Source: Bradyrhizobium tropiciagri
Lineage (GTDB): Bacteria > Pseudomonadota > Alphaproteobacteria > Rhizobiales > Xanthobacteraceae
DNA length: 64,000 nucleotides
Assembly (NCBI RefSeq): GCF_018130545.1
Contig: NZ_JAFCKF010000006.1
Span: 62,001 to 126,000 of the forward strand
Reading direction: 5' to 3'
Below are positions 8,390 through 19,616 of this stretch, piece by piece. A program made the translations under genes and the position numbers. Each line of letters starts with the position of its first letter. The stretch's first letter is position 1. The notes beneath the pieces are model-generated. The model was not told where the DNA came from and made no database searches. It saw only the letters and a program-made list of their open reading frames with translations.

Positions 8390-9652
8390 TCAGGCCAATT
8401 CGTCGGCTGCGTCCGCGATCGCGCTGTAAATCTCGTCGAGGTCCGCCTCGGTGACGCAATAGGGCGGCATGACGTAGATCGTGTTGCCGAGCGGCCGCAG
8501 CAGCAGGTCGCGGCGTGCGAAGAAGGCCTGAAGCTTCGGGCCGATGCCGGCCAGATAGCCGGCATCGCTGGCCTTCAGATCGAGCGCCGTGATGGTTCCG
8601 GTGCGGCGGACGTTTTCAAAACGCGCATCGCTGCGGAACGGCGCGATCAGGCGCTCCTGCATGGCCGCGACGGAAGCGACGCGCTCGCCCGCGCCATGCT
8701 GCCAGAGCTCAAGGTTTGCCCGTGCAGCAGCGCAAGCGACCGGGTTCGCCGTGTAGGAACTGGAGTGAAAGAACATCCGCGCGCGATCGCTGGAATAATG
8801 CGCGTCGTAGATCTCGGCACGGCACAGCGTCACCGCGAGTGGCAGCGATCCGCCGGTGAGGCCTTTCGAGTAGCAGACGATGTCGGGCGTGATTTCGGCC
8901 TGCTCGCACGCGAACAAGGTACCGGTGCGGCCCCAGCCGGTCATCACCTCGTCGGCGATGAACAGCACATCAGAGGCTTCGCAGATGCGCTTCATTTCCT
9001 TGAGCACCCACGCCGGATACATCAGCATGCCGCCGGCGCCCAGGATCAGCGGCTCGACGATGAACGCCGCCGCGGTCTGCGCCTTGCATGCGGCTTCGAG
9101 CGCATCGAGCGTCGCCTGCTCATGGCCTGTGGCTGGAAACGGGATCGTTGCGACGTCGAACAACAGCGGCTCGTAGGCCTTGTTGAAGACGCCGCGCGCG
9201 CCGACCGACATCGTGCCGACGGTGTCGCCATGGTAGGAGTGCTGCATCACGATGATCCGCGTGCGCGGCACGCCGATATTGTGCCAGTAGCCGAGCGCCA
9301 TCTTCAGCGCCACTTCGACGCTGGTCGAGCCGCTATCTGAAAAGAACACATGCTCAAGACCGCGTGGCGCCAGCTTCAGCAGTTGCGCGGCAACCTGTTC
9401 GGCCGCATCGTGGGTGTGGCCGGCAAAGATGATCTGATTGAGCTGCTCCGCCTGCTCCTGGATCGCGCGCACGATATGGGGATGGCAATGGCCATGGGTC
9501 ACGACCCACCAGGACGCGATCGCATCGATGATGCGGCGATCGTCCGCGGTGTAGAGGTAGGCGCCCTCGCCGCGCACGATCCGTGTCATCTCGCCATGCA
9601 GCGCGTGCTGGGTGAACGGATGCCAGATCGGCGACCTCCTGGGCGACGTCAT
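8390..9652 (-). CDS. bioA: adenosylmethionine-8-amino-7-oxononanoate aminotransferase
   Basis: A 420-residue PLP-dependent class III aminotransferase that makes 7,8-diaminopelargonate from KAPA, using SAM as amino donor (biotin synthesis). The N-terminus IWHPFTQHA, the conserved Asp234 in [14 protein letters not shown] and the PLP lysine Lys263 in YSKGLTGG are all present. The frame is open far upstream inside bioD, but the ATG at 9652 overlaps the bioD stop as ATGA, which points to translational coupling and fits the normal length. It is the last gene of bioB-bioF-bioD-bioA. Confidence 0.96.
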   Translation of the reverse strand: MTSPRRSPIWHPFTQHALHGEMTRIVRGEGAYLYTADDRRIIDAIASWWVVTHGHCHPHIVRAIQEQAEQLNQIIFAGHTHDAAEQVAAQLLKLAPRGLEHVFFSDSGSTSVEVALKMALGYWHNIGVPRTRIIVMQHSYHGDTVGTMSVGARGVFNKAYEPLLFDVATIPFPATGHEQATLDALEAACKAQTAAAFIVEPLILGAGGMLMYPAWVLKEMKRICEASDVLFIADEVMTGWGRTGTLFACEQAEITPDIVCYSKGLTGGSLPLAVTLCRAEIYDAHYSSDRARMFFHSSSYTANPVACAAARANLELWQHGAGERVASVAAMQERLIAPFRSDARFENVRRTGTITALDLKASDAGYLAGIGPKLQAFFARRDLLLRPLGNTIYVMPPYCVTEADLDEIYSAIADAADELA

Positions 9653-10281
9653 GTGTCGAAATCTCCGCTCCGGAATGACGACTTGAACGCTGCGCGCAGT
9701 GTATCCTCCGTGAGCGGTGAAAGCAGGGGCAGCCGGCCCAACCGGCGCATCTGTCCGAACTCGCAGATGGCGCGCTCGCTCTCGGGATTGCTGTCGCCGA
9801 TAAACGCGACGCCGAGAATGTCGATCCGGCGCTGGCGCAATGCCTCGACCGACAGCAGCGAGTGGTTGATGGTGCCGAGCGCGGTGCGGGCGCAGAGCAC
9901 CACCGGAAGCCGCCATCGCTCGAAGATGTCGATGAAGAGCAAATCATCGTTGAGCGGCACCATCAGCCCGCCGGCGCCCTCGATCACCAGCGGCTGGCTC
10001 CCAACGTCGGGGACGTGGAGTGCGGCAGGATCAATCCGCACGCCGTCGATCGCGGCGGACTGATGCGGCGAGGCCGGCGTTCGCAGGCGGTAGCGCTCGG
10101 GCACGATGCGATCGGCCGAAAGTCCCGCAAGCCGCGCCACCAATTGCGCATCGGTCTCCTCGTCAAGGCCGGACTGAACCGGCTTCCAGTAGCTCGCGCC
10201 GAGGAAACCGGCGAGGCCCGCGGAGAAGATCGTCTTGCCGATCCCGGTATCGGTACCGGTCACCACGATCCGGCTGCTCAT
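9649..10281 (-). CDS. bioD: dethiobiotin synthetase
   Basis: A 210-residue ATP-dependent enzyme that closes the ureido ring of dethiobiotin from DAPA and CO2. The P-loop GTDTGIGKT is at residues 9-17. Other family elements are YWKPVQSG (substrate lysine), the [11 protein letters not shown] motif and the [13 protein letters not shown] segment. ATGA overlaps occur at both ends, with bioF upstream and bioA downstream, so the three genes are tightly coupled on one transcript. Confidence 0.96.
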   Translation of the reverse strand: MSSRIVVTGTDTGIGKTIFSAGLAGFLGASYWKPVQSGLDEETDAQLVARLAGLSADRIVPERYRLRTPASPHQSAAIDGVRIDPAALHVPDVGSQPLVIEGAGGLMVPLNDDLLFIDIFERWRLPVVLCARTALGTINHSLLSVEALRQRRIDILGVAFIGDSNPESERAICEFGQMRRLGRLPLLSPLTEDTLRAAFKSSFRSGDFDT

Positions 10282-11432
10282 CGCGACCAGCCCTTGGTCT
10301 CCTCGACCAGCGCATCGAGCAGCGCGCGCACGTCGGCCTCGTCGACATTGAGGGTCAGCGCAATGCGCAGCCGCGCGGTTCCGGCCGGCACGGTCGGCGG
10401 CCGGATGCCCCTGACGTCGAAGCCGCGGGCCTGCAGCGCTGATGCAAGCTGCATCGCGCGCGCATTGTCGCCGACGATATAAGGCACGATCTGCGAGCGC
10501 GACGGACTGTGCCAGCCGCGCCGATCGAGCTCGTGATGCGTGAACGCGACCAGCTTGGCGAGGCGCTGCTGATGCTCGGGCTCCTCTCGCAGGATCAGCA
10601 GGGCCTCACGCACCGCGACGGCCACAAGCGGCGACGGTGCCGTGGCAAAGATGAACGGGCGGCAGCGATTGACCATGAAGTCGCGCAGCACGGTCGAGGC
10701 GGTGACCAGCGCGCCGGCAGCACCCAGCGCCTTGCCGCAGGTGTGCACGATCACGAGGTTCTCTCGCCCCTCATAGGGCGCCGTCAGCCCGCGTCCCTGC
10801 TCACCATAGACGCCGGTGCCGTGCGCCTCGTCGACCATCAGGAACGCGTCGTGCCGGTCGGCGATGGCGACGAGGTCGTCGAGCGGCGCGACGTCGCCGT
10901 CCATGCTGTAGACGCTTTCGACCACGATCCAGACCCGGCCTTTGCCGCCTTCGGCGCGCCAGCCGCGAATGGTGCCTTCGACCGCCTCGGGATCATTGTG
11001 CGCGCTGAACCGGAATTCGGCCCGACCGGCCCGCGCGCCTTCATGGATGCTGGCGTGCACCAGCGCATCCAGCACCAGCAGGTCGCCGCGCTGCGGCAGC
11101 GTGGTCAGCACGGCGAAATTGGCGACATAGCCGCCACCGAAGAACAGTGCGGTCTCGGCGCGGAAGAACGCGGCGGCTTCGGCCTCAAGCCGTTCGTGCT
11201 CTTCGCAATTGCCGCGCAGCAGCCGCGAGCCGCCGGCGCCGATCGGCGTGCCGGCCGCGAGCGCAGCCGAGACGACCCGCTTGATGCGCGGTGCGTTGGC
11301 GAACGCCAGATAGTCGTTCGAGACGAAATCGATGCCCGCGCGCGGCTTGAGGCCGCGCAGCCGATCGTCCTTGCTCAGGGCGCGCAAGGCCGCGGCGTAA
11401 TCAGCGGCCTCGGCCGCATGGATTGCGCTCAT
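10278..11432 (-). CDS. bioF: 8-amino-7-oxononanoate synthase
   Basis: A 384-residue PLP enzyme of the alpha-oxoamine synthase family that condenses pimeloyl-thioester with alanine. [10 protein letters not shown] opens the catalytic domain. The PLP-interacting Asp201 lies in MVDEAHGTG, and the Schiff-base lysine is Lys234 in [11 protein letters not shown]. It follows bioB after 64 bp and overlaps bioD by ATGA. No bioC, bioH or bioZ gene lies in this window, so the pimeloyl precursor route is encoded elsewhere. Confidence 0.95.
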   Translation of the reverse strand: MSAIHAAEAADYAAALRALSKDDRLRGLKPRAGIDFVSNDYLAFANAPRIKRVVSAALAAGTPIGAGGSRLLRGNCEEHERLEAEAAAFFRAETALFFGGGYVANFAVLTTLPQRGDLLVLDALVHASIHEGARAGRAEFRFSAHNDPEAVEGTIRGWRAEGGKGRVWIVVESVYSMDGDVAPLDDLVAIADRHDAFLMVDEAHGTGVYGEQGRGLTAPYEGRENLVIVHTCGKALGAAGALVTASTVLRDFMVNRCRPFIFATAPSPLVAVAVREALLILREEPEHQQRLAKLVAFTHHELDRRGWHSPSRSQIVPYIVGDNARAMQLASALQARGFDVRGIRPPTVPAGTARLRIALTLNVDEADVRALLDALVEETKGWSR

Positions 11433-11496
11433 GCGTCTCTCTCAGATTTGCAGTTGGCCGCGCGGCGAATGACGCCGCGCGCGCCGGAGGTTACGA

Positions 11497-12492
11497 TCAG
11501 GCGAGGCGGGAGGTGATGCCGAGCCGGTCCAGCAGATCGGCGTCACGATCGCGTTGCGGGTTCTTAGTGGTCAACAGCACGTCGCCGATAAAGATCGAAT
11601 TGGCGCCGGCGAGGAAGCACAGCGCCTGCAATTCATCGGTCATGTACTGACGCCCGGCCGACAACCGCACCACGCTGTTCGGCATCAGGATGCGCGCGGT
11701 CGCGACCAGCCGCGCCAGCGCGATCGGATCGGGACGCTCCGCGGTGTCGTTGACCGGGACGCCCTTGACCTCGTTCCACAGGTTGATCGGCACGCTCTCC
11801 GGGGGGCTCGGAAGATTGGCGAGCAGCACCAGCATGCCGAGCCGGTCCTCGACCATCTCGCCCATGCCGATAATGCCGCCGCAGCACACCTTGATGCCGG
11901 CGTCACGCACATGCGCGAGCGTATCGATGCGATCCTGCAGCGTGCGGGTGGTGATGATCTTGTCGTAGAACTCGGGAGAGGTGTCGACATTATGGTTGTA
12001 GAAGTCGAGCCCGGCGTCGGAGAGGCGTTCAGCCTGCTTAGTCGTCAGCATGCCGAGCGTGACGCAGGTTTCCATGCCCAAGCCCTTCACCGCGCTGACC
12101 ATGTCGCAGACCTGGTCGAGATCACGGTCCTTCGGACTGCGCCAGGCCGCGGCCATGCAGAACCGGGTTGCGCCGGCGTCCTTGGCACGCTGCGCCACCG
12201 CGACCACTTCGTCCCTCGGCATCAGGCGGGTGGCCTTCAGGCCGGTGTCGTAATGCGCGCTCTGCGAGCAGTAGCCGCAGTCTTCCGGACAGCCGCCAGT
12301 CTTGATGCTGAGCAGGCTCGCGGTCTCGACGTGGTTCGGATTGAAGTTGGCGCGGTGAATGCCCTGCGCCTGGAACATCAGGTCGGCGAACGGCAGGTTA
12401 TAGAGCGCCTCAGCCTCCGCCCGCTCCCAAATCTTGCGGGGCGCTGCGCTGCTGCGGCTCTCGGTCCGTTCGATCTCAACGACATCAACCAT
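11497..12492 (-). CDS. bioB: biotin synthase
   Basis: A 331-residue radical SAM enzyme that inserts sulfur into dethiobiotin. The 4Fe-4S cluster ligands are Cys68, Cys72 and Cys75 in CPEDCGYC. Cysteines in [18 protein letters not shown] and VCCGGIIG, plus the Arg in VRLSAGR, match the 2Fe-2S site that donates sulfur. It is the first gene of the biotin operon. A 13-bp-arm inverted repeat 26 bp upstream of its start is the probable BioR operator. Confidence 0.97.
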   Translation of the reverse strand: MVDVVEIERTESRSSAAPRKIWERAEAEALYNLPFADLMFQAQGIHRANFNPNHVETASLLSIKTGGCPEDCGYCSQSAHYDTGLKATRLMPRDEVVAVAQRAKDAGATRFCMAAAWRSPKDRDLDQVCDMVSAVKGLGMETCVTLGMLTTKQAERLSDAGLDFYNHNVDTSPEFYDKIITTRTLQDRIDTLAHVRDAGIKVCCGGIIGMGEMVEDRLGMLVLLANLPSPPESVPINLWNEVKGVPVNDTAERPDPIALARLVATARILMPNSVVRLSAGRQYMTDELQALCFLAGANSIFIGDVLLTTKNPQRDRDADLLDRLGITSRLA

Positions 12493-12517
12493 CGGGCTTG
12501 CCTTCTTGTTTGTGATC

Positions 12518-12550
12518 GATCATAGATAATTGAAGATATTATCTATGATC
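12518..12550. promoter_or_regulatory. BioR-type operator of bioB
   Basis: Perfect 13-bp arms GATCATAGATAAT (12518-12530) and ATTATCTATGATC (12538-12550) have a 7-bp spacer. Each arm holds ATAGATAA/TTATCTAT, close to the known alphaproteobacterial BioR consensus TTATMKATAA, so two regulator sites may be placed head to head. The position immediately upstream of bioB and beside bioR supports the call. Confidence 0.85.
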
Positions 12551-12600
12551 ATGCTCTTAGAATGATGCTAGCCGAGGCCGTGCGGCGGCGCACTCGTTTT

Positions 12601-12619
12601 TATGATAGATAATCTATGA
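12601..12619 (+). promoter_or_regulatory. BioR autoregulatory site over the bioR start
   Basis: TAGAT-A-ATCTA (12606-12616), within ATGATAGATAATCTATGAT, matches the BioR box and covers the bioR start codon. A five-codon ORF (ATG at 12602, encoding MIDNL, stop 12617-12619) ends on the bioR ATG. No Shine-Dalgarno is seen before bioR, so repression at the start codon, a leaderless mRNA or translational coupling are all possible. Confidence 0.7.
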
Positions 12620-13254
12620 TGGACGAAGGCGAGAACACGACGACCGCTGGACGCATTGCCGAGGTGCTCGCTGAGGGCATCATCAGCGGCGCATTGCCGC
12701 CGGACGTCCCGCTCCGGCAGGATCATATCGCGCGCGAATTCCATTCCAGCCATGTCCCGGTCCGCGAGGCCTTCAGGCAGTTGGAGGCGCAGCATCTCGT
12801 CGTCGCGGTGCCACGTCGCGGCGTGCGGGTCGCACCGCTCGACACCAAGTCGGTGAAGGAGATCGCCGAGATGCGTGCCGCGCTCGAGGTGGTCGCGCTG
12901 CGCAACGCTGCGCCGAAATTCACATCGGCCCATCTGGCGCGGATCGAGGTCGCCATGATCGAAGGCGACAATGCCGAGACGGTGCAGGATTTCGAGATGG
13001 CCAATCGCGCCTTCCATCACGCGCTGGTGGCGCCGTGCGCGATGCCGCGGCTGCTCGCCAGCCTCGACGGCCTGCAGTTGGCGAATTCGCGACTGGTGTT
13101 CGCGATGGCGCGCAACGCCGGCTGGCGGCCGCGGCCGAGCCAGGATCATCGCGTGATCCTGCAGGCGCTGCGCGCCCGCAACATCGAGCAGGCCTGCAGC
13201 CTGCTCGCACGGCATATTCAGACCATCGAACGGCTTGCGCTGCCGGCGACGTGA
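12616..13254 (+). CDS. bioR: GntR-family biotin regulator BioR
   Basis: A 212-residue GntR/FadR-subfamily repressor. The winged helix occupies residues 8-75 (AEGIISGALPPDVPLRQ, HSSHVPVREAFRQLEAQ). A C-terminal all-helical FCD-like domain follows (EMRAALEVVALR, NRAFHHAL, HRVILQALRARN). Divergence from bioB with BioR boxes on both sides identifies it as BioR, which in alphaproteobacteria replaces BirA as the biotin-gene repressor. The start may be either of two tandem ATG codons (12616 or 12619). Autoregulation is likely from the box overlapping its start. Confidence 0.9.
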   Translation: MMDEGENTTTAGRIAEVLAEGIISGALPPDVPLRQDHIAREFHSSHVPVREAFRQLEAQHLVVAVPRRGVRVAPLDTKSVKEIAEMRAALEVVALRNAAPKFTSAHLARIEVAMIEGDNAETVQDFEMANRAFHHALVAPCAMPRLLASLDGLQLANSRLVFAMARNAGWRPRPSQDHRVILQALRARNIEQACSLLARHIQTIERLALPAT

Positions 13255-13266
13255 TTAGAGAGCGCG

Positions 13267-13749
13267 TTAGGCGATCGCGACGATCTCCAGCTCCTGACCG
13301 CCCGAGCCTGCGACGTCGCCGAGGGCCTTGCCCATCAGCAACCGCGCCACCGGCGAGACATAGGAAATCGAACCTGCCTTTGGATCAGCCTCGTCCTCGC
13401 CGACGATGCGATAGGTCTGCACCCGCCCGTCGGCGCGGCTGAAGGTCACGGTGCTGCCGAACGCAACGGTCTCGGTCGAGGTAGGGTCTGCGACGACCTG
13501 CGCCGTGCGGAGGCGTTCCGTGAGATAGCGCGCATCGCGCAGCGGAACCGCCGACTGCCGCCGCCGTTCGTTGACGTCGTCCAGTTGCTGCGCGGCCTCA
13601 TACGCCTCGCGCGCCTGCTGGAGCTGAAGCTCCAGCGCTTTGCGTCCTGCTTCCGTCACCAGATTGGGATGCGGCGAAATGGGGCGGTCCGGCAACAGCG
13701 TTTCGGACGCGGTCTCGGCACTCTCTTCCTTGGTGAAGGCAACGCTCAA
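13267..13749 (-). CDS. GreA/GreB-like elongation factor
   Basis: A 160-residue protein with a GreA/B C-terminal domain (FGSTVTFSRADGRVQTYRIVG, ISYVSPVARLLMGKALGDV) and a preceding coiled-coil-like helix (about 40-75, EAGRKALELQLQQAREAYEA). The N-terminal coiled coil is shorter than in true GreA, so it may be a Gre paralogue or an Rnk-type factor binding RNA polymerase near the secondary channel. The TTG at 13749 is preferred over the longer frame because GGAG lies 7 bases upstream and the N-terminus then reads as a normal short lead. Confidence 0.78.
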   Translation of the reverse strand: MSVAFTKEESAETASETLLPDRPISPHPNLVTEAGRKALELQLQQAREAYEAAQQLDDVNERRRQSAVPLRDARYLTERLRTAQVVADPTSTETVAFGSTVTFSRADGRVQTYRIVGEDEADPKAGSISYVSPVARLLMGKALGDVAGSGGQELEIVAIA

Positions 13750-13829
13750 TCCGGAACTCCATCGATGAGATGGAGCAGTATAGCCCCGCCCCACGCGCCC
13801 CGCTAATGCGCGATGGGATTAGGCGGGAG

Positions 13830-16800
13830 TTAATGCGGCGCCGACTGTTCCGCCTTGCCCCTGCGCCCGAAGCGGTTCTTCACGCCTTCGCGCCAGCCTT
13901 GGAAGGTGACAAACAGCATCGGCACCAGGAAGATGCCGATCGAGCTGGCGGCGAGCATGCCGCCGAACACCGCGGTACCAACCGCACGGCGGCTGATTTC
14001 CGCAGCGCCGGTCGCGACCACCAGCGGCACCAGGCCGAGGATGAAGGCGATCGAGGTCATCATGACGGCGCGGAAGCGCATTTGCGCGCCCATCGTCGCG
14101 GCCTCCAGAAGTGGCTTGCCGGCCTCGCGCTGCTCCTTGGCGAACTCGACGATGAGGATGCCGTTCTTGGCGGCGAGCGCGATCAGCACCACAAGGCCGA
14201 TCTGGCCGTAGAGATCGAGGTTCAGCCCCGCGAGCTTGATCGCGAGGTACGAGCCGAACACGCCGACGGTGACCGACAGCAGCACCGGAATCGGGATCGT
14301 CCAGCTCTCATACAGCGCGACCAGGAACAGATAGGCAAACAGCACCGCGAGCGCGAGGATGATGCCGGTCTGGCCGGAGGCCGCCTGCTCCTGATAGGCG
14401 GTGCCGGTCCATTCATAGGAGTAGCCGGCCGGCAGCGTCGACTTGGAGAGGTCGGCCATGGTCGCAATCGCGGTGCCCGACGACACACCCGCCGCCGGGC
14501 TGCCGTTGATCGTGACCGAACGATAATTGTTGTAGCGGGTGATTACTTGCGGGCCGGTCACGATCCGCAAGCTTGCAATCGATCGGATCGGCACCATCTC
14601 GCCGCCGGTGTTGCGCACATAGATCTGCCAGATGTCGGGGATGTCGGCGCGGTTAGCCGCATCGCCCTGCACGTTGACCTGCCACGTGCGGCCAAACAGG
14701 TTGAAATTGTTGACGTAGATGCCGCCGAGCGTAGCCTGCAGCGCGGTGAAGACGTCGGCCATGTTGAGGCCGAGCGCCTGCGCCTTGGCACGATCGATGT
14801 CGAGATAGACCGACGGATTGGTCGCGGTGAAGGTCGAGAACACGCGGGCCAGATTCGGATTGCGGTTCGCAGCGCCAATCAACCCGCCCATCACGCTGCT
14901 GAGCGAAGCCGGATCCTGCCCCTCCAGCGCCTCGAGCTGATACTCGAAGCCGCCTGAGGTCGAGAGCCCGATGATCGGCGGCAGGTTGAACGGAAGCACC
15001 GAGGCCTGGCGGATCTGCGATCCGCCGACGAAGGTCTGCCCGATCGCGGCCTGCACCGAGTCAGTGACGGCCTTGCGATCGGCAAACGCCTTCATGCGCG
15101 CCACCATGAACGCGGAATTCGGCTCACTGGCGCCGTCGAGCAGCGAGAAGCCGATGATCGACAGCACATGGTCGACCGCCGGGTTCTTCTTCAACAGCGC
15201 TTCGACCTGCTTGGTGACCTCGCTGGTGCGCGCGACCGACGCGCCGTCGGGCAATTGCACCGCGATGAAGAAGGCGCCCTGGTCTTCCTCGGGCAGGAAG
15301 CCGGTCGGCGTGATCTTCGACACGCCGAATACCGCACCGGCAAATACCAGCACCGCGACCAGGGACAACACCGCCAGGCGGACCAACCGCTGCACGACGC
15401 CGGCATAGCGGTCGCGCACCCAGTCGATGCCGCCGAGCACCCGCCCCATGATGCCACGGCGCGGCCCGCCATGGCGCAGGAACACCGCGCACAGCGCCGG
15501 CGACAAGGTCAGCGCATTCAGCGCAGAGATCACCATCGCAGCACTGATCGTCACCGCGAACTGGCGGAACAGGGTGCCGGAAATGCCGGGAATGAACGCA
15601 ATCGGCACGAACACCGACAACAGCACCAGCGAGATCGCGATGATCGGCGCCGTGATCTGCGCCATCGCCTTCTTGGTGGCATCCGCCGGCGACAGCTCCG
15701 GCTCCTCCTCCATGACACGTTCGACGTTCTCGACGACGACGATGGCGTCGTCGACCACGATGCCGATCGCGAGCACCATCGCCAACAGCGAGACCGTGTT
15801 GGCGGAATAGCCCATCGCGAGCAGCACCGCGAAGGCGCCGATCAGGCTGACCGGAACCGCGACCGCCGGGATCACCGTGGCGCGCAGATTGCCGAGGAAC
15901 AGGAACACCACGATCACGACGAGCACGAAGGCCTCGCCGAGCGTCTTCATCACCTCCTTGATCGTATCGGAGACGAATGTCGTGGAGTCGTACTGCACAA
16001 GGTAGGTCAGCCCCGGTGGAAACCGCTCCGACAGCCGGGCAAGCGTCGCCTGCACGGCCTTGGCCGTGGTCACCGCATTGGCGCCGGGCGCGAGGTAGAT
16101 GCCCATCGGCACGCCGGGATTGCCGTCGATCCGCGATTCCGAGTCCGAGTTCTGTGCGCCGATCTCGACGGTTGCGACGTCCCTGATCCGCAGCACCGAG
16201 CCATCGGGATTGGCCCGCAGCACGATGTCGCCGAACTGCTTGGATGTGGTCAGCCGGCCCTGGGTCTGCACGTTGAACTGAAACTGCTGGTCATTGCTGA
16301 TTGGACGGGCACCGATGCGACCGACCGGCGCCTGCACGCTCTGGGCGCGGATCGCGGCAATCACATCCGACGGCGCTAGATTGAGGCTGGTCAGGCGCTG
16401 GGTGTCGAACCAGATCCGCATCGAATAGTTCAGCTTGGCGAACAGCGACGCCTGGCCGACGCCGGGCGTGCGCGAGATCGCGTCCAGCACGTTGATGATC
16501 GCGTAGTTGGTGATGAACAGCGGGTCCTGCTCGGCGCTCTTGCTGTACAGCACGATGAACTGCAGCACCGCCGAGGATTTCTTCTGCACGGTCAGGCCCT
16601 GCGCCTGCACCTCGGTCGGCAATTGCGCGAGCGCGCTCTGCACCCGGTTGTTGACGTTGACGGTGTTGATATCGGGATCGGTGCCGAGCGCGAACGAGAC
16701 CGTCAGCGTGTAGCTGCCGTCATTGCCGCTGGTCGACTTCATGTAGAGCATCTTGTCGACGCCGACGACCTGCGCTTCCAGCGGCTGGGCGACGCTGGAT

Positions 16801-16976
16801 TCGACCACCTCGGCGGACGCGCCGGGGAACACGGCCGAAACCGTGACCTGCGGCGGCACGATGTCGGGAAACTGGGCGACCGGGATCTGCATCAGCGCCA
16901 GTGCGCCCGCGATCGTGATCACGAACGCGATGACGATCGCAAGCCGCGGACGATCGACGAAGATGGCGGAAATCAT
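13830..16976 (-). CDS. RND multidrug efflux permease (HAE1 family)
   Basis: A 1048-residue inner-membrane proton/drug antiporter of the AcrB/MexB/BepE type. It has a first transmembrane helix at 11-29, then a periplasmic porter loop with [20 protein letters not shown]4 carries the proton-relay pair in [18 protein letters not shown]. The second half repeats the fold and ends with [20 protein letters not shown]. Its ATG overlaps the stop of the adaptor gene as ATGA, so the two are cotranslated. No outer-membrane channel gene is next to it. Confidence 0.93.
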   Translation of the reverse strand: MISAIFVDRPRLAIVIAFVITIAGALALMQIPVAQFPDIVPPQVTVSAVFPGASAEVVESSVAQPLEAQVVGVDKMLYMKSTSGNDGSYTLTVSFALGTDPDINTVNVNNRVQSALAQLPTEVQAQGLTVQKKSSAVLQFIVLYSKSAEQDPLFITNYAIINVLDAISRTPGVGQASLFAKLNYSMRIWFDTQRLTSLNLAPSDVIAAIRAQSVQAPVGRIGARPISNDQQFQFNVQTQGRLTTSKQFGDIVLRANPDGSVLRIRDVATVEIGAQNSDSESRIDGNPGVPMGIYLAPGANAVTTAKAVQATLARLSERFPPGLTYLVQYDSTTFVSDTIKEVMKTLGEAFVLVVIVVFLFLGNLRATVIPAVAVPVSLIGAFAVLLAMGYSANTVSLLAMVLAIGIVVDDAIVVVENVERVMEEEPELSPADATKKAMAQITAPIIAISLVLLSVFVPIAFIPGISGTLFRQFAVTISAAMVISALNALTLSPALCAVFLRHGGPRRGIMGRVLGGIDWVRDRYAGVVQRLVRLAVLSLVAVLVFAGAVFGVSKITPTGFLPEEDQGAFFIAVQLPDGASVARTSEVTKQVEALLKKNPAVDHVLSIIGFSLLDGASEPNSAFMVARMKAFADRKAVTDSVQAAIGQTFVGGSQIRQASVLPFNLPPIIGLSTSGGFEYQLEALEGQDPASLSSVMGGLIGAANRNPNLARVFSTFTATNPSVYLDIDRAKAQALGLNMADVFTALQATLGGIYVNNFNLFGRTWQVNVQGDAANRADIPDIWQIYVRNTGGEMVPIRSIASLRIVTGPQVITRYNNYRSVTINGSPAAGVSSGTAIATMADLSKSTLPAGYSYEWTGTAYQEQAASGQTGIILALAVLFAYLFLVALYESWTIPIPVLLSVTVGVFGSYLAIKLAGLNLDLYGQIGLVVLIALAAKNGILIVEFAKEQREAGKPLLEAATMGAQMRFRAVMMTSIAFILGLVPLVVATGAAEISRRAVGTAVFGGMLAASSIGIFLVPMLFVTFQGWREGVKNRFGRRGKAEQSAPH

Positions 16977-18208
16977 GGGTTGTTGCCCGTCGATTTCGGC
17001 ATGCTGCCGGCGCCGCCCTCGGCCGAGACATTCATGCTGGACTGGATCAGCGCACTGGCCGGCCCCGGCGCGACCACCTCACCCGGCCTGACCTTCTGCA
17101 ATCCCTCGACGATCACCTTGTCGCCGAGCGCGATGCCGCTCGTCACCGCCGCAATCGTCGACGTAGATTGCCCGAGCTTGATCCGCTTTTGCTCGGCCTT
17201 GTTGTCGGCGCCGACGACGTAGACATATTCACCCTGCTGGTCCGACAGCACGGCCGAACGCGGGATCGCCAACACCTCGACCGGCTGCACGCCTTCCAAC
17301 AGGACGGTCACGAACTCGTTGTCGGTGAGCTCGCGGAGCGAGCCGCCGGTTGCGACCGAGGTGTAGGTCGACGGGTTCGGGATGGTGCCGCGCAGGGAGA
17401 TGGTGTCGGTGTTCTGTGCGATCGTGTTGTTGACGAAATTCAGCTCACCGGTCTGCTGGTAGAGCCGGCCATCCGGCAACCGCAAGCGGATCACGACGGC
17501 CTTGAAACCGCCGCGCGTCGCGTAACGGTCGCGTAGATCGAGCGACTCGCGGACCGACACGGGGAACGTGACATACATCGGGTCCTGGCTGACGATCGTC
17601 GTCAGGGTTCCAGAGCTCGGCGTCACGACGTTGCCCTCGGTGACCGCGGTGCGCCCGATCCTGCCGTCGATCGGCGAGTGGATCTCGGTGTAGTCGAGAT
17701 TGATCTGGGACAGGTCGACCTGCGCCTGCGCGGCCTGCACCTGGGCCTCGAGGCTCTGCTGGTTGGCGACCGCCGCATCGACGCTCGATTGCTGGCCGGC
17801 CGGGCCGCCGAGTAGCGATTTGGCGCGATCGGTGGTCAGCTTGGCGTTGACCAGCGTCGCCTGCAACTGGGCGACCTGCGCCTTCTTCGATGCGAGGTCG
17901 GCCTCGAACGGGCCGCGCTCGAGTTGATACAACAGGTCGCCGGCCTTGACCTCGGCACCCTCGACGAAGTTCCGCTTCTCCAGGAACGCGGTCACGCGCG
18001 CCACCACGTTGACGCGGTTGGGAGCCTCGATGCGCCCGAGAAACTCGTTGGTTTCGGTGATCGGCCGCTTCACTGCCTCGAACACGCCCACCGCGGGAGG
18101 TCCGGGCGGGCCCGCCTGGGCATGGGCCGCCGAGATCCCGATCACCGCCACTCCCGCCGATACCAGAAGTCCTGCCAATCCGCCGAGCATTCGTTCCGTA
18201 CCACTCAT
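16973..18208 (-). CDS. RND efflux periplasmic adaptor (MFP)
   Basis: A 411-residue membrane-fusion protein of the AcrA/MexA type. A signal peptide runs to about AHA-QA. The first lipoyl half is [21 protein letters not shown] and the second half begins at [20 protein letters not shown]. Between them, residues 85-165 form an alpha-hairpin rich in Gln/Ala. Beta-barrel and membrane-proximal domains follow. The ATG at 18208 (SGTERMLGG) is preferred to the TTG at 18235 because GAAGGG stands about 9 bases upstream. It is transcribed first, before the permease. Confidence 0.9.
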   Translation of the reverse strand: MSGTERMLGGLAGLLVSAGVAVIGISAAHAQAGPPGPPAVGVFEAVKRPITETNEFLGRIEAPNRVNVVARVTAFLEKRNFVEGAEVKAGDLLYQLERGPFEADLASKKAQVAQLQATLVNAKLTTDRAKSLLGGPAGQQSSVDAAVANQQSLEAQVQAAQAQVDLSQINLDYTEIHSPIDGRIGRTAVTEGNVVTPSSGTLTTIVSQDPMYVTFPVSVRESLDLRDRYATRGGFKAVVIRLRLPDGRLYQQTGELNFVNNTIAQNTDTISLRGTIPNPSTYTSVATGGSLRELTDNEFVTVLLEGVQPVEVLAIPRSAVLSDQQGEYVYVVGADNKAEQKRIKLGQSTSTIAAVTSGIALGDKVIVEGLQKVRPGEVVAPGPASALIQSSMNVSAEGGAGSMPKSTGNNP

Positions 18209-18472
18209 GCTGTCCAACCCTTCGGCTACCAACAAGCTCTACGAGACGGATATGACGTCGAGTTCCCCGAGACCGGGACGGTCAGGAGATCATAACGCGC
18301 CTAATCCGACAATCCTGTAACCCCGGTTCCAGATTCGGACTGACGACAACGGATTGGAGGGACGGAGGACCGCTTGAGAATGTGCATCGGCTGCGGATTG
18401 ACACGATCGCCGCGCATTCACGAGCGGCAATGCCGCGTCGATTGACGCGGACGGCGTCAGCCCGACAGGCCG

Positions 18473-19513
18473 TCAAAGCCCGATGACGACCATGCCGAAA
18501 TGGCGCCCATGAGCGGCATCAGACAATGCAAGCGCGGCCTGCTCCAGCCCGTCGATCACAACATGCGGCAGAGCGATGTCGCCGGAGCGGCACCAATCGG
18601 CCAGACGGCCGAACCACTCGGCGCGCGCCTCCGGACTGTCGTCGGCGCTAAAGCCCCGGATGGTGATCTTCCGCAGCAGGATCTGGGTGGAGTCCAACAC
18701 GACAGGCGCCACGCGCCCCATTCCGGCCGTGGCGAGCTGCCCCGACAGCGTCCCCGTGATCACGAAGCGGGCGTTCTCGCGCGCGACGGCTGCGGCGGCC
18801 TGCAACTGCTCGCCTCCGACATTGTCGAGGAAGACGTCGATGCCTTCGGGCGCCACCTCGCGCAATTGCGTGACGAAGGGCTTGTCGACGCCGCGGATTA
18901 CCGCCGCGTCGTAGCCGAGCTCAGCAACCAGTCGATCCGCTTTCGCCGATGTGCCGGTGCTGCCGATCACGCGCCCCGCCCCCAGCAGGCGAGCGATCTG
19001 CCCTGCCATCGAGCCGATCGCCCCGGCGGCGCTCGACACGAACACGGTATCGCCGGCGCGAATCTGCACGCCTCGCGTCAGCGCCGCATAGGCAGTCCAG
19101 CCATGCCCCAGATAGCCGAGGTACCCGAGGGGATCGGGCAGCGGCCGATCCAGCCGGATGCACTGCGCGGCCGGAACAACGGCGTAGTCGCGCCAGCCGA
19201 ACATGTGCTGCACCATGTCGCCCGGCGCCAGGCCGCCGGCAAGCGACGCCGTCACGACCTCGCCGATGGCCTCGCCGCGCAGGCCGTCGCCTACGCGCAG
19301 CGCGGGAAATGGAACCCCCGGCACATCCTCCGCACCCTGGCTCACCATCTGGCGGAGCGAAGCCGAGACCAGGAAGAAGCGATTGCGCACCAACACCTCG
19401 TCCGCGCCGGCCAGCCGCAGCGGCGCCTCCACCAGCTCGAAATGCTGCGGCCCCGGCAGCCCCTCTGGCCTGATCTTCAGCCTGACCTCGCGCGCGGTCT
19501 CCGTCACCATCAT
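18473..19513 (-). CDS. MDR-family NADP-dependent oxidoreductase (CurA-like)
   Basis: A 346-residue zinc-independent medium-chain dehydrogenase/reductase, similar to leukotriene B4 dehydrogenase and curcumin/enone reductases. The nucleotide-binding Rossmann segment is VFVSSAAGAIGSMAGQIARLLG (about 159-180), followed by VIGSTGTSAKADRL. FLDNVGGEQLQAA is typical of this subgroup. AAAGGATATCC precedes the first of two ATG codons. The TetR gene at 19617 is divergent and probably regulates it in response to a small electrophilic or aromatic ligand. Confidence 0.85.
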   Translation of the reverse strand: MMVTETAREVRLKIRPEGLPGPQHFELVEAPLRLAGADEVLVRNRFFLVSASLRQMVSQGAEDVPGVPFPALRVGDGLRGEAIGEVVTASLAGGLAPGDMVQHMFGWRDYAVVPAAQCIRLDRPLPDPLGYLGYLGHGWTAYAALTRGVQIRAGDTVFVSSAAGAIGSMAGQIARLLGAGRVIGSTGTSAKADRLVAELGYDAAVIRGVDKPFVTQLREVAPEGIDVFLDNVGGEQLQAAAAVARENARFVITGTLSGQLATAGMGRVAPVVLDSTQILLRKITIRGFSADDSPEARAEWFGRLADWCRSGDIALPHVVIDGLEQAALALSDAAHGRHFGMVVIGL

Positions 19514-19546
19514 GGATATCCTTTGCTTCGCAGGTCGGATGAAATA

Positions 19547-19561
19547 TGAGTACTTTGCTCA
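19547..19561. promoter_or_regulatory. possible TetR operator
   Basis: TGAG-N7-CTCA lies in the 103-bp gap between the divergent oxidoreductase and TetR genes. The arms are short, so the support is weak and mainly positional. Confidence 0.3.
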
Positions 19562-19616
19562 CATTACTAACGAAGAGGCGCGCCTGACTACTCGCATTCC
19601 GAAACCGACGAGCGCG

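Noticed and set aside
7742-9340. Plus-strand frame of 532 codons across the YXWGXW 3' half and bioA
   Set aside because: It runs out of frame through the hexapeptide repeats and antisense to bioA; no start signal and no protein-like composition.
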